64,000 bases of DNA from Streptomyces tanashiensis (GTDB taxonomy: Bacteria > Actinomycetota > Actinomycetes > Streptomycetales > Streptomycetaceae). The position numbers and the translations under genes were made by a program. The stretch lies in assembly GCF_014648895.1 (NCBI RefSeq), contig NZ_BMRZ01000001.1:434001-498000 (forward strand), written 5' to 3'. A model generated the notes under the pieces. That model had not been told where the DNA came from. It worked only from the letters and a program-made list of their open reading frames with translations, and did not search any database. Below, piece after piece: positions 50,596-60,112 of this stretch (within the stretch, counting starts at the first letter, position 1; the number at the start of each line of letters is the position of its first letter).

Positions 50596-50668
50596 GCGGG
50601 GCGACCGGATTCGAACCGGCGTCCTCCGAGATGTCATCGCGGCGCATTACCTCTGTGCTACGACCCCG
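50596..50668 (-). tRNA. Irregular tRNA-like gene, anticodon loop reads GAC (Val)
   Basis: Folds as a cloverleaf with the invariant bases: U8, A14, G18G19, A21, U33, TTCGAAT T-loop. Irregularities: the acceptor stem pairs only with a bulged U (CGGGG-U-CG with CGCCCCG), the D stem has three pairs, and the anticodon stem has a C-U mismatch. No CCA is encoded. GC pairs extend beyond the acceptor on both sides. Could be a degenerate tRNA-Val or a tRNA-like RNA. Confidence 0.6.
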
Positions 50669-50757
50669 CCCCTTGCCCCGCACCCTACGCGGGCCCCCGC
50701 CCGGCCCGCGACCCCATTTATGGGACCGCAGGGGGCGCCGTGGGCCGTCATGCGCGC

Positions 50758-50789
50758 GAGCCCCCGTCCCGGGCGCGGGACGGGGGCTC
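50758..50789 (-). terminator. Terminator of the VanW-like gene
   Basis: 14-bp perfect stem GAGCCCCCGTCCCG/CGGGACGGGGGCTC, loop GGCG, 20 nt beyond the stop on the minus strand. Confidence 0.88.
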
Positions 50790-50809
50790 GGAGGCGCGGA
50801 CGGGGGCTG

Positions 50810-52948
50810 TCAGCCCTCGCCGGAGAGGTCGATCGTCTTCGTTCGCTCCGCGAGGTTCTTGCCCTTCAGGGCGTCGCGCATCACGAAGGCCACGTCGTCG
50901 GCGGACACCTGGTGCTTGGTGCCGTCGCCCTTGGTGATCATGACCCCGTCGAAGGTGCCCTCCAGGAGCCGCTCGATCGCCTTCTTGTCGTAGACCTCGA
51001 CCAGCCGGCCGTCGACGGCCTTCATGGAGAGGATCTGCGGCAGCGACCGCGCCGGACCGAAGTCGATGTGCCTGCCGCCCGCCTGGATCCTGATCAGGCC
51101 CGACATGGCGGGGGTCGCGAACTCCTTCATCGCCCGGTCCAGCTCGGCCTTGGTGACCGTCGGGGAGACCGTGGTGACCGGCAGCTCGACCAGCGTGCCC
51201 CGGCCCGTCTCGACCTGGGCCCGGAACGCGTCCCGCACCGAGATCATCGAGCGCTGGACGTCCAGGCCCTTGCCGGGCTTGCCCTCGACCGGGGTCACCT
51301 TGTTCGGGGCGAACAGGATCGTGCCCTCCGTCGCCGAGGCGGAGCTGCCGGCCAGGTCGGTCAGGGCGACGGCGAGCTTCTCCTCGTCGACCGGGAAGAC
51401 CGGCTTGGCGACCCGCTCGCCGCCGAAGAGGGAGCCGATGACCGAGACGGGGTTGTAGTCGCTGCCGGCCGCCGCGCGGACGGTCTCCTGGCTGTCGAGG
51501 GCCAGGCCCGCCTTGTCCGGGGCCAGCTGGACCTTCTTGCCGCCGACGCTGAGCTGGAGCGGGGCGCCGGCCCGCTTGCCGAGCGCCGCGTCCAGCTTGT
51601 TGACGGCCTCCTCCTTCGTCCCGCCGCCGATGTCCACGCCGAGCACCGTGGTGCCCTTGGGGACGTCGGAGTGGTTGAGGAGCAGTCCGGCGGCGTAGGC
51701 GACGCCGGCCAGGCCCACGACCCCGGCCGCGACGAGGACCAGCTTGGAGCGGCCCTTCTTCGCCGGGGCCCGGTCGGCCGCCGGCGCCTGGCGCGGCGCC
51801 GGCGCGGGGGCCTGGGGCGTCCGCTCCTCGATGCGCGGGGTCAGGTTCGGCCGGGCCGCCGTCGGCGGGACGACGGGGATGCCGCTGGTGAGCGTGTCAC
51901 CGGAGATGTGGGCACCGTTGTCCGCCGGCGCGCCCGGTCCGGACCGCGGGCCCGGGGCGGGCGGCTGCGGCGTCAGGATCGCGGTGTCGTCGGACATGCG
52001 GGGCGCGCCACCGCCGACGAACGGGGAGCCCGGGCCCTGGCCGCCGCCGAAGGGGCGGGGCGCGGTGGTGGCGCCGCCGAGGGAGGCGGTGCCGGTGACC
52101 GGGCCCGTGGTGGGACCGGTCGGCGCCGCCGGGGCGCCGGGGCCGCCCGGGCCGCGGTACGCGGGCGTGCCGCCGCCCGGGGTGCCGGTGTACATCGGCG
52201 TACCGGCGGCGGGCGTGCCGTCGTACCGGGGGGTACCGCCCGACGGGGTGCCGTCGTACATCGGGGTCCCGCCCGAAGGCGTCCCGTCGTACATCGGCGT
52301 GCCGCCCGCCGGCGTCCCGCTCTCGTACAGCGGGTTGCCCGGCGGCGTCTGGGCGGCCGCGGTGACGGGGCGGCTCGACGGGGTGGTGCCGACCGTCGGG
52401 ACGCCGGAGGTCGCCGAGCCCGCGAAGCCCGTGCCCGGGGCGTCGGGTCCGGCGAGCGCGGGCGCCTGGGCCGGCTTGGCGGCCGGCGCCGGGGCGGGCG
52501 CGGGGGCAGGGCTGGGGGCCGCCGCCTTGCGGGGGGCGAACCAGTCGCTCGTCTCCTTGGCCTGCGGGGCCTGTGGGGCCTCCTCGGCCGCCCGCGGGGG
52601 CTCCGGCGCCACGGCCACCGGCTCGGGCTCCGGCTCCACGACGGGAGCGGGCTCGGGCTCGGGGTCCGGGGCGGGCGCCTCGTTGACCGTCTTGCGGACC
52701 ACGACGGGCGGAATCGGACGCGAACCCGGGATGTTGATCCGGATCCGGGTCGTCAGCGTCGTCTCGGTCTTGGGCTCCTCCGGCGGCGCGGACGCGGCGG
52801 CGGGCTCCTCCGGCACGTCCTGCGTGGGGTGGAGCGACGGATACTGGCGGGATCCGTACGGCGGGGTACCCGAGGGGTAGGCGGCTCCGCCGCGCCCCTG
52901 GGCGCCGGAGGACGAACTGTCAGTCTCTCGACCTGTTTCACGACTCAA
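50810..52948 (-). CDS. VanW/PG_binding_4-type membrane protein with Gly-Thr-Pro repeats
   Basis: 712 aa. Residues 1-370 are Pro-rich and cytoplasmic, with MYDGTPSGGTP repeats. One membrane helix (KLVLVAAGVVGLAGVAYAAGLLL) and an external part with two PG_binding_4-type domains (VLGVDIGGGTKEEAVNKLDAAL; PVDEEKLAVALTDLAGS...) follow. These domains accompany VanW and L,D-transpeptidases, but no VanW catalytic region is visible. TTG 52948 with GGGAG 8-9 nt upstream. Cell-wall role inferred. Confidence 0.82.
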   Translation of the reverse strand: MSRETGRETDSSSSGAQGRGGAAYPSGTPPYGSRQYPSLHPTQDVPEEPAAASAPPEEPKTETTLTTRIRINIPGSRPIPPVVVRKTVNEAPAPDPEPEPAPVVEPEPEPVAVAPEPPRAAEEAPQAPQAKETSDWFAPRKAAAPSPAPAPAPAPAAKPAQAPALAGPDAPGTGFAGSATSGVPTVGTTPSSRPVTAAAQTPPGNPLYESGTPAGGTPMYDGTPSGGTPMYDGTPSGGTPRYDGTPAAGTPMYTGTPGGGTPAYRGPGGPGAPAAPTGPTTGPVTGTASLGGATTAPRPFGGGQGPGSPFVGGGAPRMSDDTAILTPQPPAPGPRSGPGAPADNGAHISGDTLTSGIPVVPPTAARPNLTPRIEERTPQAPAPAPRQAPAADRAPAKKGRSKLVLVAAGVVGLAGVAYAAGLLLNHSDVPKGTTVLGVDIGGGTKEEAVNKLDAALGKRAGAPLQLSVGGKKVQLAPDKAGLALDSQETVRAAAGSDYNPVSVIGSLFGGERVAKPVFPVDEEKLAVALTDLAGSSASATEGTILFAPNKVTPVEGKPGKGLDVQRSMISVRDAFRAQVETGRGTLVELPVTTVSPTVTKAELDRAMKEFATPAMSGLIRIQAGGRHIDFGPARSLPQILSMKAVDGRLVEVYDKKAIERLLEGTFDGVMITKGDGTKHQVSADDVAFVMRDALKGKNLAERTKTIDLSGEG
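52150..52330 (-). repeat. In-frame repeats coding GTP units in the VanW-like gene
   Basis: Repeats of about 36 nt coding (M/R)YDGTPSGGTP, same design as in the DUF3152 gene 39 kb away. Confidence 0.8.
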
Positions 52949-53123
52949 AGCAGGATCTCCCGGTTGGCTCCACCGCCCGCTCTTGCTGATGCTCGTGTTG
53001 ACCCGGGCGGTTCGGCGGCGCGCACCACCATACTGAACCCCGCCGGTTCATACCCGACCCCTGGGTGAAGGACGACGGGCAATCCGGCCGAAGTCAGGGC
53101 GTCCCCTGCTCAAGTCGTCCTGT

Positions 53124-53501
53124 TCACGGGGCCGGTCGCGACAGTCGGGGCAGCGTGGCGCACATCACAGCGAGCGCCATGCCCCCGAAGAGGAAGAGCA
53201 GCTCGCCGGCGCCTCCGCCGAACACCCCGTCACCCTCGGGGCGTCCGAGGCTGAGCAGGACGACGGCGACGAGCCAGCCGCCTCCGGCGGAGGCCACGCC
53301 GACCTGGGTGCCGGTGGCGCGCAGCCCCCCGTAGAAGAGGCCGGCGGTGGCGAGGAGTGCGAGGAGCAAGCCGCCGGGGAACCAGGCGGCTTGGACGAGG
53401 GATCCGGCGACGCCGACGAGGGCGCCGAGGGCCAGCAGGGCGCCGTACCAGGCGTACCGGACGCCCGGCGAGGGCGTGGGGGCGGGCGTGGTGGTGCTCA
53501 C
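53124..53501 (-). CDS. Four-helix membrane protein (DUF6113-like)
   Basis: 125 aa with four hydrophobic helices and Pro-rich N terminus. I relate it from memory to DUF6113, found next to mshB in Streptomyces. GTG 53501 overlaps the mshB stop by 4 nt, so it is made together with MshB. No motif; function unknown. Confidence 0.78.
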   Translation of the reverse strand: MSTTTPAPTPSPGVRYAWYGALLALGALVGVAGSLVQAAWFPGGLLLALLATAGLFYGGLRATGTQVGVASAGGGWLVAVVLLSLGRPEGDGVFGGGAGELLFLFGGMALAVMCATLPRLSRPAP

Positions 53502-54388
53502 GCGGTCACCCCCGCGAAGAGGTCCGTCTCGCGCTCGCCCTCCGGGGCGCCGGAGGCGCCCTGGACGAGTTCGTAGTACTCGGTGGTGAAGATCGGCTGG
53601 CCGAGGTCGTTGGAGAGGGCGAAGAAAGGACCGTCGACGGCGACTTGGGTGACGTGCGCGGCCATCGCGGCGCTCTTGCGGGCCGTGTACACGGGGTCGG
53701 CGGCGATCTCTGCGGTGATCCGGTCCTCGTCGACGACGCCGGGGACGTCGTCGATCCCGGCGACGGCCGGGAAGACCGAGCCCTCGGCGCGGAGCCGGGC
53801 GAAGCCGGCCTCGGCGACGGGGCGCGGGACGCGGTTCCAGTAGATCTTGGCGATCGTGTGGGCCGGTCCGAGGTCGGGGCGGTAGTCCGGGTCGGCGGCG
53901 AGTCCGGCGGCGCGGGTGGCGACCCGGTGGGCCTGGATGTGGTCGGGGTGGCCGTAGCCGCCGTCGGGGTCGTAGGTGATCAGGACCTGCGGGCGGGTCT
54001 CGCGGATCACCTCGACGAGGTGGGGCGCGGCGGTGTCGACGTCGGTGTTCCAGAAGGCGTTGGCGCGCTCGTTCTGCTCGGCGCCCATCATTCCGGAGTC
54101 GCGGAAGCGCCCGGGGCCGCCGAGGAAGCGGTGGTCGGTGACTCCCAGCTCGGTCATCGCGGCGGCGAGTTCGCCGACGCGGTGCGGGCCGAGCCTGTCC
54201 TCCCGGTCGGGGGCCAGGTGGGCGAGGTCGGGCGGGATGACCTCGCCCTCCTCGCCGAGCGTGCAGGTGACCAGGGTGACGAGGGCGCCCTCGGCCGCGT
54301 ACCTGGCCATGGTGGCGCCGTTGTTGATCGACTCGTCGTCCGGGTGCGCGTGCACGAGCAGCAGACGGCGGGCGGGGAGATCGGACAT
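53498..54388 (-). CDS. mshB: MshB, mycothiol deacetylase
   Basis: 296 aa, LmbE-like zinc deacetylase. [14 protein letters not shown] holds the His/Asp/Asp ligands, and [11 protein letters not shown] the third His. Removes the acetyl group from GlcNAc-inositol in mycothiol synthesis, cytoplasmic. TAGGGT (54400-54395) is 6 nt before the ATG; leaderless. Upstream gene of the DUF6113-like protein. Confidence 0.94.
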   Translation of the reverse strand: MSDLPARRLLLVHAHPDDESINNGATMARYAAEGALVTLVTCTLGEEGEVIPPDLAHLAPDREDRLGPHRVGELAAAMTELGVTDHRFLGGPGRFRDSGMMGAEQNERANAFWNTDVDTAAPHLVEVIRETRPQVLITYDPDGGYGHPDHIQAHRVATRAAGLAADPDYRPDLGPAHTIAKIYWNRVPRPVAEAGFARLRAEGSVFPAVAGIDDVPGVVDEDRITAEIAADPVYTARKSAAMAAHVTQVAVDGPFFALSNDLGQPIFTTEYYELVQGASGAPEGERETDLFAGVTA

Positions 54389-54428
54389 GCCCCCACCCTA
54401 CGAGGTCGGACCGGGGGCACCCCCCGGG

Positions 54429-54623
54429 TCAGAACTTGAGGCCGCCGATCATGCCCGCCACGTTCGTGGTGAGGGTGCTGATGGACGGGGCGATGGACGA
54501 GCTCGCCAGGTAGAAGCCCAGGAGCGCGCAGACCGCCGCATGTCCAGCCTTCAGCCCGGATTTCCGGATCAGCAGGAAGACGACGATCGCCAGCAGCACC
54601 ACCACGGAGATCGAGAGTGCCAC
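54429..54623 (-). CDS. 64-aa two-helix membrane protein
   Basis: MALSISVVVLLAIVVFLLIR, a first membrane helix, a polar KSGLKAGH turn, then a second helix (AAVCALLGFYLASSSIAP) and a polar end. GTG 54623 has the full anti-SD match GGAGGTGA with 6-nt spacing, so it is strongly translated. Function unknown; the similar size and pattern recall small membrane proteins that act on larger complexes, unproven. Confidence 0.72.
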   Translation of the reverse strand: MALSISVVVLLAIVVFLLIRKSGLKAGHAAVCALLGFYLASSSIAPSISTLTTNVAGMIGGLKF

Positions 54624-54787
54624 GGCGGTTCACCTCCACCTTCGGTCGGATATTCGAGCGGTTCGGTCGATCAGCATGTGCCAGGGGGCATGTCAGTCGG
54701 ATGCATACCCACCTAGCGCTACGGATCATAACTATCCGTACGGCCGCATCGATCGGCGGACGGAGGCACGAGGGGGGCGCACGGCGC

Positions 54788-54793
54788 TAGTTT
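54788..54793 (+). promoter_or_regulatory. -10 element TAGTTT, leaderless start of the S9 peptidase
   Basis: TAGTTT is 7 nt before the ATG at 54801; no ribosome site. Confidence 0.55.
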
Positions 54794-54800
54794 CAGCCGC

Positions 54801-56969
54801 ATGACCTCGTCTTCACAGCAGCCGGCCACACCCTCGGCCGAGCTCTCGTTCCCTCGTCAGCACGCCCGGACCCAACGGTTCACCCTGGGGGTCCCGCGTG
54901 GTTTCTCGGTCTCTCCCGACGGAGAGCGCGTGGTGTTCGTCAGATCCGGTTCCGGGACGGACCGTTCGCACCGGCTCTGGGTGCTCGACCTGCCCCGGGG
55001 CGGTGAGCCCGCGGAGCGTGTGGCCGCCGATCCGGCGGCGCTGCTCGCGGGCGCGGAGGAGGAGTTGTCGCCGCAGGAGCGGGCGCGCCGGGAGCGGAGC
55101 CGGGAGGGCTCGGCCGGGATCGTGGCGTACGCGGTGGACGGGGCCGTGGAGTCGGCGGCGTTCGCGCTGTCGGGGCGGCTGTTCACGGCGGAGCTGCGGG
55201 CGGGGACCACGCGGGAGCTTCCGGTGCCGGGGCCGGTGATCGACCCCCGTCCCTCGCCGGACGGACGACTCGTCGCGTACGTGGCGGAGGGCGCCCTGCG
55301 GGTGGTGGGCGCGGACGGTACGGGCGACCGGGAGCTGGCCGGTCCGGAGGACGAGCACGTCTCCTACGGATTGGCCGAATTCATCGCCTCGGAGGAGATG
55401 GGCCGGGAGCGCGGCTTCTGGTGGTCGCCCGCCTCGGACCGGCTCCTCGTCGCGCGGGCGGACGACCGGGCGGTGCGGAGCTGGTGGATCGCGGACCCGG
55501 CGCACCCGGAGCGGGAGCCGCAGCGGGTGGGGTACCCGGCGGCCGGCACGGCCAACGCGGAGGTGCGGCTGTTCGTCGTGGGCCTCGACGGGTCCCGTAC
55601 GGAGGTGGTGTGGGACCGCGAGCGGTATCCGTATCTGGCGCGGGTGCACTGGTCGGCGGCCGGGGCGCCGCTGCTGCTCGCGCAGGCGCGGGACCAGCGG
55701 GAACAGGTGTTCCTGGCGGTGGACCCGGAGTCGGGGAAGACGGCGACCGTACGGGCGGAGGCGGATCCGGCGTGGCTGGAGCTCCACCACGGGGTGCCGG
55801 CCTGGGGGCCGGACGGCGGGCTCGTGCGGGTCACGGACGAGGGCGGGGCCCGGGTCCTCGCCGTCGGGGAGGAGGCGTGGACGGGTCCGGAGCTGCACGT
55901 CCGGGCGGTGCTGGACATCGGGGCGGACGACGTCCTGGTGTCGGCCTCGGCGGGTGAGGCGGCGACGGAGCCGGAGACCGGCGAGATCCATGTGTACCGG
56001 GTGTCCGGGCAGGGCGTGGAGCGGCTGACGCGACTGTCGGAGGGTGCCGGCGTGCACGGCGCGGTGCGGTCGGGGGCGGTGACCGTCCTGGTGTCGGCGC
56101 GCCCGGAGGCGCCGGGGAGCGTGGCGCGGGTGCTGCGGGACGGCGAGCGGGTCGCGGTGGTGGCGTCGTACGCGCAGCGGCCGGTGATCTCCGCCCGGGT
56201 GCGGCTGACGGAGGCGGGGGCCCGGCGGATCCCGTGCGCGGTCCTGCTGCCCCAGGGGTACGCGGAGGGGGACGGGCCGCTGCCGGTCCTGATGGATCCG
56301 TACGGCGGACCGCACGGGCAGCGGGTGCTCGCCGCCCACAATCCGCACCTGACCTCGCAGTGGTTCGCCGACCAGGGCTTCGCGGTGGTCGTGGCGGACG
56401 GGCGGGGCATGCCGGGCCGCTCCCCCGCCTGGGAGAAGTCGCTCCTGCGCGATCTCTCGCCGACGCTCGACGACCAGGTGGAGGCGCTCCGGGCGCTCGC
56501 CGGGAGCTTCCCGCTCGACCTGGACCGGGTGGCGATCCGCGGCTGGTCTTACGGCGGCTACCTCGCGGCGCGGGCGGTGCTCCAGCGGCCGGACGTCTTC
56601 CACGCGGCCGTGGTCGGGGCGCCCGTGACGGACTGGCGGCTGTACGACACGCACTACACGGAGCGGTACCTCGGCACCCCGCAGGACGACCCGGAGGTGT
56701 ACGCGGCGCAGTCGCTGCTGACCGACGACGGCCTGTCCGCCCCGGAGGAACCGGCCCGGCCGATGATGATCGTGCACGGTCTCGCGGACGACAACGTGGT
56801 GGTGGGGCACGCGCTGCGGCTCTCGTCGGCGCTGCTCGCGGCGGGCCGGCCGCACGAGGTGCTGCCGCTGTCCGGGGTGACGCACATGACGCCGCAGGAG
56901 CGGGTGGCGGAGAACCTGCTGCTGCTCCAGGTCGACTTCGTGAAGCGGTCCCTCGGCATCGCCCGCTGA
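54801..56969 (+). CDS. S9 family prolyl oligopeptidase (dipeptidyl peptidase IV-like)
   Basis: 722 aa. N-terminal beta-propeller (DPP IV N region, including RLFVVGLDGSRTEVVW and EFIASEEMGRERGFWWSPASD, whose Glu pair is typical of DPP IV substrate binding) and C-terminal hydrolase with Ser in RGWSYGGY, Asp in HGLADDNVV and His in GVTHMTP. No signal peptide visible, so cytoplasmic. Releases dipeptides from proline-containing peptides. Predicted leaderless. Ends one nucleotide from the convergent gene. Confidence 0.92.
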   Translation: MTSSSQQPATPSAELSFPRQHARTQRFTLGVPRGFSVSPDGERVVFVRSGSGTDRSHRLWVLDLPRGGEPAERVAADPAALLAGAEEELSPQERARRERSREGSAGIVAYAVDGAVESAAFALSGRLFTAELRAGTTRELPVPGPVIDPRPSPDGRLVAYVAEGALRVVGADGTGDRELAGPEDEHVSYGLAEFIASEEMGRERGFWWSPASDRLLVARADDRAVRSWWIADPAHPEREPQRVGYPAAGTANAEVRLFVVGLDGSRTEVVWDRERYPYLARVHWSAAGAPLLLAQARDQREQVFLAVDPESGKTATVRAEADPAWLELHHGVPAWGPDGGLVRVTDEGGARVLAVGEEAWTGPELHVRAVLDIGADDVLVSASAGEAATEPETGEIHVYRVSGQGVERLTRLSEGAGVHGAVRSGAVTVLVSARPEAPGSVARVLRDGERVAVVASYAQRPVISARVRLTEAGARRIPCAVLLPQGYAEGDGPLPVLMDPYGGPHGQRVLAAHNPHLTSQWFADQGFAVVVADGRGMPGRSPAWEKSLLRDLSPTLDDQVEALRALAGSFPLDLDRVAIRGWSYGGYLAARAVLQRPDVFHAAVVGAPVTDWRLYDTHYTERYLGTPQDDPEVYAAQSLLTDDGLSAPEEPARPMMIVHGLADDNVVVGHALRLSSALLAAGRPHEVLPLSGVTHMTPQERVAENLLLLQVDFVKRSLGIAR

Positions 56970-56970
56970 G

Positions 56971-57903
56971 TCACCAGCCGGGCGGTGCCGGGTGGGGCGG
57001 GGCCGGGGGGCGCGCCCCGGCCGCCGGGTACGGACCGGGTGCGGCGGCGGGGGCGCCGCGCCCGGCCAGGAGCACGAGCACCGCGACACCGGCGAGCAGT
57101 TCGAAGACGGAGGTGAGGACGTCCGCCGCGCCCGCGGAGGTGAGCTCGCCGAGGCGGACGAGGGTCTCGAACCGGACGGCGCGGGCGACGCCGCCGAGAC
57201 CGCCCGCCGTCAGGAACGCGGCGGCGAGGAGCCCGAAGGCCCGGGAGTGGCGGGCCCGTGAGAAGCAGGAGACGGCGGCCGTGCCGTACAGCCCGACGGC
57301 GACGGCCGACAGCCAGCCGGGCGGGGGCGCGAGGGCGGGTTTGACGACGGAGCGGCCGCCGGTGAAGCGGTCGACGGTGAACTCCGGGGGCAGTTCGCCC
57401 GCCCAGTACAGCTCCCACAGGGTCACGAAGAGCGCGGCGAGCGCGAGGAGGACCCCGGCGGCGACGGCGGGGCCGCCGCGGGGCCGGGTGGGCGGGTGCT
57501 CGTGCGGGGCTTCCGCCGGACGGCGGCCGACGGCGGCGGTGAGGACGAGCCCGGCGGCGAGGGCCAGTTCGAGGAGGGCGGTGACGAGGGCGCCGCTCCC
57601 GGGCGCCCAGAGCCCGGGGAGGCGCAGGGCGAGGGTGACCGCGCCGGCGGCGGCGAACGCGGAGGCCGCGTGCCGTGAGCGGAGGGCCGCGACGACGGTG
57701 GCGGCGTAGGCGGCGAGGAGGACGGGGTCGATCAGGGAGGTGGTGGACCGCCCCCGGATCAGGAAGTGGTGGTCCCCGGCCCAGTACCACGCGAGGTCGG
57801 CGGGCGAGCCGAGCGCGGCGAGGTCCTGGAGGATCCACACGGCGGCGATGAGGGCCAGCGCGGCGCAGAGCGCGGCGCCGGTGAGACGTGCCGGTCGTGT
57901 CAC
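56971..57903 (-). CDS. Polytopic membrane protein, unknown
   Basis: 310 aa with about seven hydrophobic segments and a Pro-rich C terminus (PPAPPHPAPPGW). No family recognised. The start is uncertain: GTG 57903 (GGGG 8 nt upstream), GTG 57909 or ATG 57957. The 183 nt to the opp operon hold weak hairpins only (near 58018-58035), perhaps the operon terminator. Confidence 0.65.
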   Translation of the reverse strand: MTRPARLTGAALCAALALIAAVWILQDLAALGSPADLAWYWAGDHHFLIRGRSTTSLIDPVLLAAYAATVVAALRSRHAASAFAAAGAVTLALRLPGLWAPGSGALVTALLELALAAGLVLTAAVGRRPAEAPHEHPPTRPRGGPAVAAGVLLALAALFVTLWELYWAGELPPEFTVDRFTGGRSVVKPALAPPPGWLSAVAVGLYGTAAVSCFSRARHSRAFGLLAAAFLTAGGLGGVARAVRFETLVRLGELTSAGAADVLTSVFELLAGVAVLVLLAGRGAPAAAPGPYPAAGARPPAPPHPAPPGW

Positions 57904-58086
57904 AGTCACGGCCCCGATACTCACGGTCGCGACCGACCGAAACAAGCGGTTCCGCATGAACGGCACATGGCGGCCGGCCGGGGCGGCGTGGTGCTGCCCC
58001 GGCCGGCTCACGGCACCCGCACGGCCGTACGGGACCACTGTCCGATGTCCGTATATCGGAACCGATTCCGCCGGGTTGCCCGTGAG

Positions 58087-59130
58087 TTACGGCTCCTCGG
58101 GCTCCTCCGGCGGCACCACCTGCTTCTCCTCCGCGAAGTGGCAGGCCGAGTCGTGCTTCGCGGGGCTGTCCGTGAGGCGGAAGACGGCCGGGACGGCGAG
58201 CAGCGGGACCTCCAGGGTGCAGCGCTCCTGGGCCTTCCAGCAGCGGGTGCGGAAACGGCAGCCGGAGGGGATGTTGGCCGGGGAGGGGACGTCACCGGTG
58301 AGGATGATCCGCTCGCGGTGGGCGCGCGCCTCGGGGTCGGGGACGGGGACGGCGGAGAGCAGCGCCTGGGTGTAGGGGTGGGTGGGGTGGTCGTAGATCT
58401 GGGCGTCGGTGCCGATCTCGACGATCCGGCCGAGGTACATGACGCCGACGCGGTCGGAGATGTGCCGCACGATCGACAGGTCGTGGGCGATGAAGACGTA
58501 CGACAGGGAGAACTCGGACTGGAGGCTGTCGAGGAGGTTGACGACCTGCGCCTGGACGGAGACGTCGAGGGCGGAGACCGGCTCGTCGGCGACGATGATC
58601 TCGGGCTGGAGGGCCAGGCCGCGGGCGATGCCGATGCGCTGGCGCTGGCCGCCGGAGAACTGGTGCGGGTAGCGGTTGATGTACTCGGGGTTGAGGCCGA
58701 CGACGTCGAGGAGGTCCTGGACCTTGCGGCGCCGGTCGCCCTTGGGCGCGACCTCGGGGTGGATCTCGTACGGCTCCCCGATGATGTCGCCGACGGTCAT
58801 GCGCGGGTTGAGCGAGGTGTACGGGTCCTGGAAGACCATCTGGATGTTGCGGCGGACGGCCTTGAGGGCCTTGGGGGACATCGTGGTGATGTCCTCGCCC
58901 TTGTAGCGGATGGTCCCGGAGGTCGGCCGCTCCAGGTTGACCAGCATCTTCGCGACGGTCGACTTGCCGCAGCCGGACTCGCCGACGATGCCGAGGGTCT
59001 CGCCGGCGGCGAGGTCGAAGTCGACCCCGTCGACGGCCTTGACGGCGCCGACGTGCTTCTTGAAGACGATGCCCCGGGTCAGCGGGTAGTGCTTGTGGAG
59101 GTCCCGGACTTCGAGAATGGCCTCAGCCAT
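58087..59130 (-). CDS. oppF: Oligopeptide ABC transporter ATPase, OppF type
   Basis: 347 aa. Walker [10 protein letters not shown], signature [15 protein letters not shown], Walker [14 protein letters not shown], and a C-terminal oligopeptide/dipeptide domain with Cys motif GCRFRTRC and later Cys, typical for the Fe-S-like C-terminal extension of OppD/F. ATG 59130 overlaps oppD stop by 8 nt. Last gene of the operon. Confidence 0.94.
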   Translation of the reverse strand: MAEAILEVRDLHKHYPLTRGIVFKKHVGAVKAVDGVDFDLAAGETLGIVGESGCGKSTVAKMLVNLERPTSGTIRYKGEDITTMSPKALKAVRRNIQMVFQDPYTSLNPRMTVGDIIGEPYEIHPEVAPKGDRRRKVQDLLDVVGLNPEYINRYPHQFSGGQRQRIGIARGLALQPEIIVADEPVSALDVSVQAQVVNLLDSLQSEFSLSYVFIAHDLSIVRHISDRVGVMYLGRIVEIGTDAQIYDHPTHPYTQALLSAVPVPDPEARAHRERIILTGDVPSPANIPSGCRFRTRCWKAQERCTLEVPLLAVPAVFRLTDSPAKHDSACHFAEEKQVVPPEEPEEP

Positions 59131-60106
59131 GGAGGCACTCCTTCCAGAAGTGGCAGGCGCTGGCGCGCGGCACCGGGGACTCGGTCACGTCGTACAGCGG
59201 GGGCTCGTCGGTCCGGCAGACGTCCTGGGCCATGGGGCAGCGGGGGTTGAAGGCGCAGCCGGGCGGGATGGCGAGCAGGTTGGGCGGGAGGCCCTTGATC
59301 GCGTAGAGCTCCTGGCCCTTCTGGTCCAGGCGCGGGATGGAGTCGAGCAGGCCCCGGGTGTAGGGGTGCGCGGGGGCCTTGTAGATCTCGTGGACGGGGG
59401 CCTGTTCGACGATCCGGCCCGCGTACATGACGGCGATCTTGTCGGCGACGTCGGCGACGACGCCGAGGTCGTGGGTGATGAGGATGAGGCCCATGTTGAG
59501 TTCGCGCTGGAGCTCGGCGAGGAGGTCCATGACCTGGGCCTGGACGGTGACGTCGAGGGCGGTGGTCGGCTCGTCGGCGATGATCAGTTCGGGTTCGAGG
59601 GCGAGGGCCATCGCGATCATGATGCGCTGGCGCATGCCGCCGGAGAACTGGTGGGGGTACTGGCCGACGCGTTCCTTGGCGGCGGGGATGCGGACCCGGT
59701 CCATCAGCTCGATGGCCTTGGCCTTGGAGTCCTTGCGGGACATCCCCTTGTGGACCTGGAACATCTCGCCGAGCTGGTCGCCGACGCTGATGACGGGGTT
59801 GAGGGAGGACAGCGCGTCCTGGAAGATCATCGCCATCTTGGCGCCGCGGACCTTGCGCCGTTCCTCCTCCTTGAGCTTCAGGAGGTCCTGGCCCTGGAAG
59901 AGGATCTCGCCGGCGCTGATCTTCCCGGGCGGGATGTCGAGGATGCCCATGACGGCCTGGGCGGTGACGGACTTGCCGGAGCCGGACTCGCCGAGGACGG
60001 CGAGGGTCTCCCCCGCGTCGACGGAGTAGTTGACGCCGTTGACCGCCTTGGCCACCCCGTCCCGGGTGTGGAACTCCACGTGCAGGTCGCGGACTTCGAG
60101 CAGCAT
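59123..60106 (-). CDS. oppD: Oligopeptide ABC transporter ATPase, OppD type
   Basis: 327 aa. [16 protein letters not shown] (Walker A with K-S-V as in OppD), [28 protein letters not shown], and the C-terminal GCAFNPRCPMAQDVC segment. Pairs with OppF to power peptide import. ATG 60106. Six nt lie between it and the oppC stop. Confidence 0.94.
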   Translation of the reverse strand: MLLEVRDLHVEFHTRDGVAKAVNGVNYSVDAGETLAVLGESGSGKSVTAQAVMGILDIPPGKISAGEILFQGQDLLKLKEEERRKVRGAKMAMIFQDALSSLNPVISVGDQLGEMFQVHKGMSRKDSKAKAIELMDRVRIPAAKERVGQYPHQFSGGMRQRIMIAMALALEPELIIADEPTTALDVTVQAQVMDLLAELQRELNMGLILITHDLGVVADVADKIAVMYAGRIVEQAPVHEIYKAPAHPYTRGLLDSIPRLDQKGQELYAIKGLPPNLLAIPPGCAFNPRCPMAQDVCRTDEPPLYDVTESPVPRASACHFWKECLHG

Positions 60107-60112
60107 GGGTCC

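Noticed and set aside
58018..58060. Terminator of the opp operon
   Set aside because: Only weak stems with wobble pairs (7 bp and 6 bp); not good enough to call.
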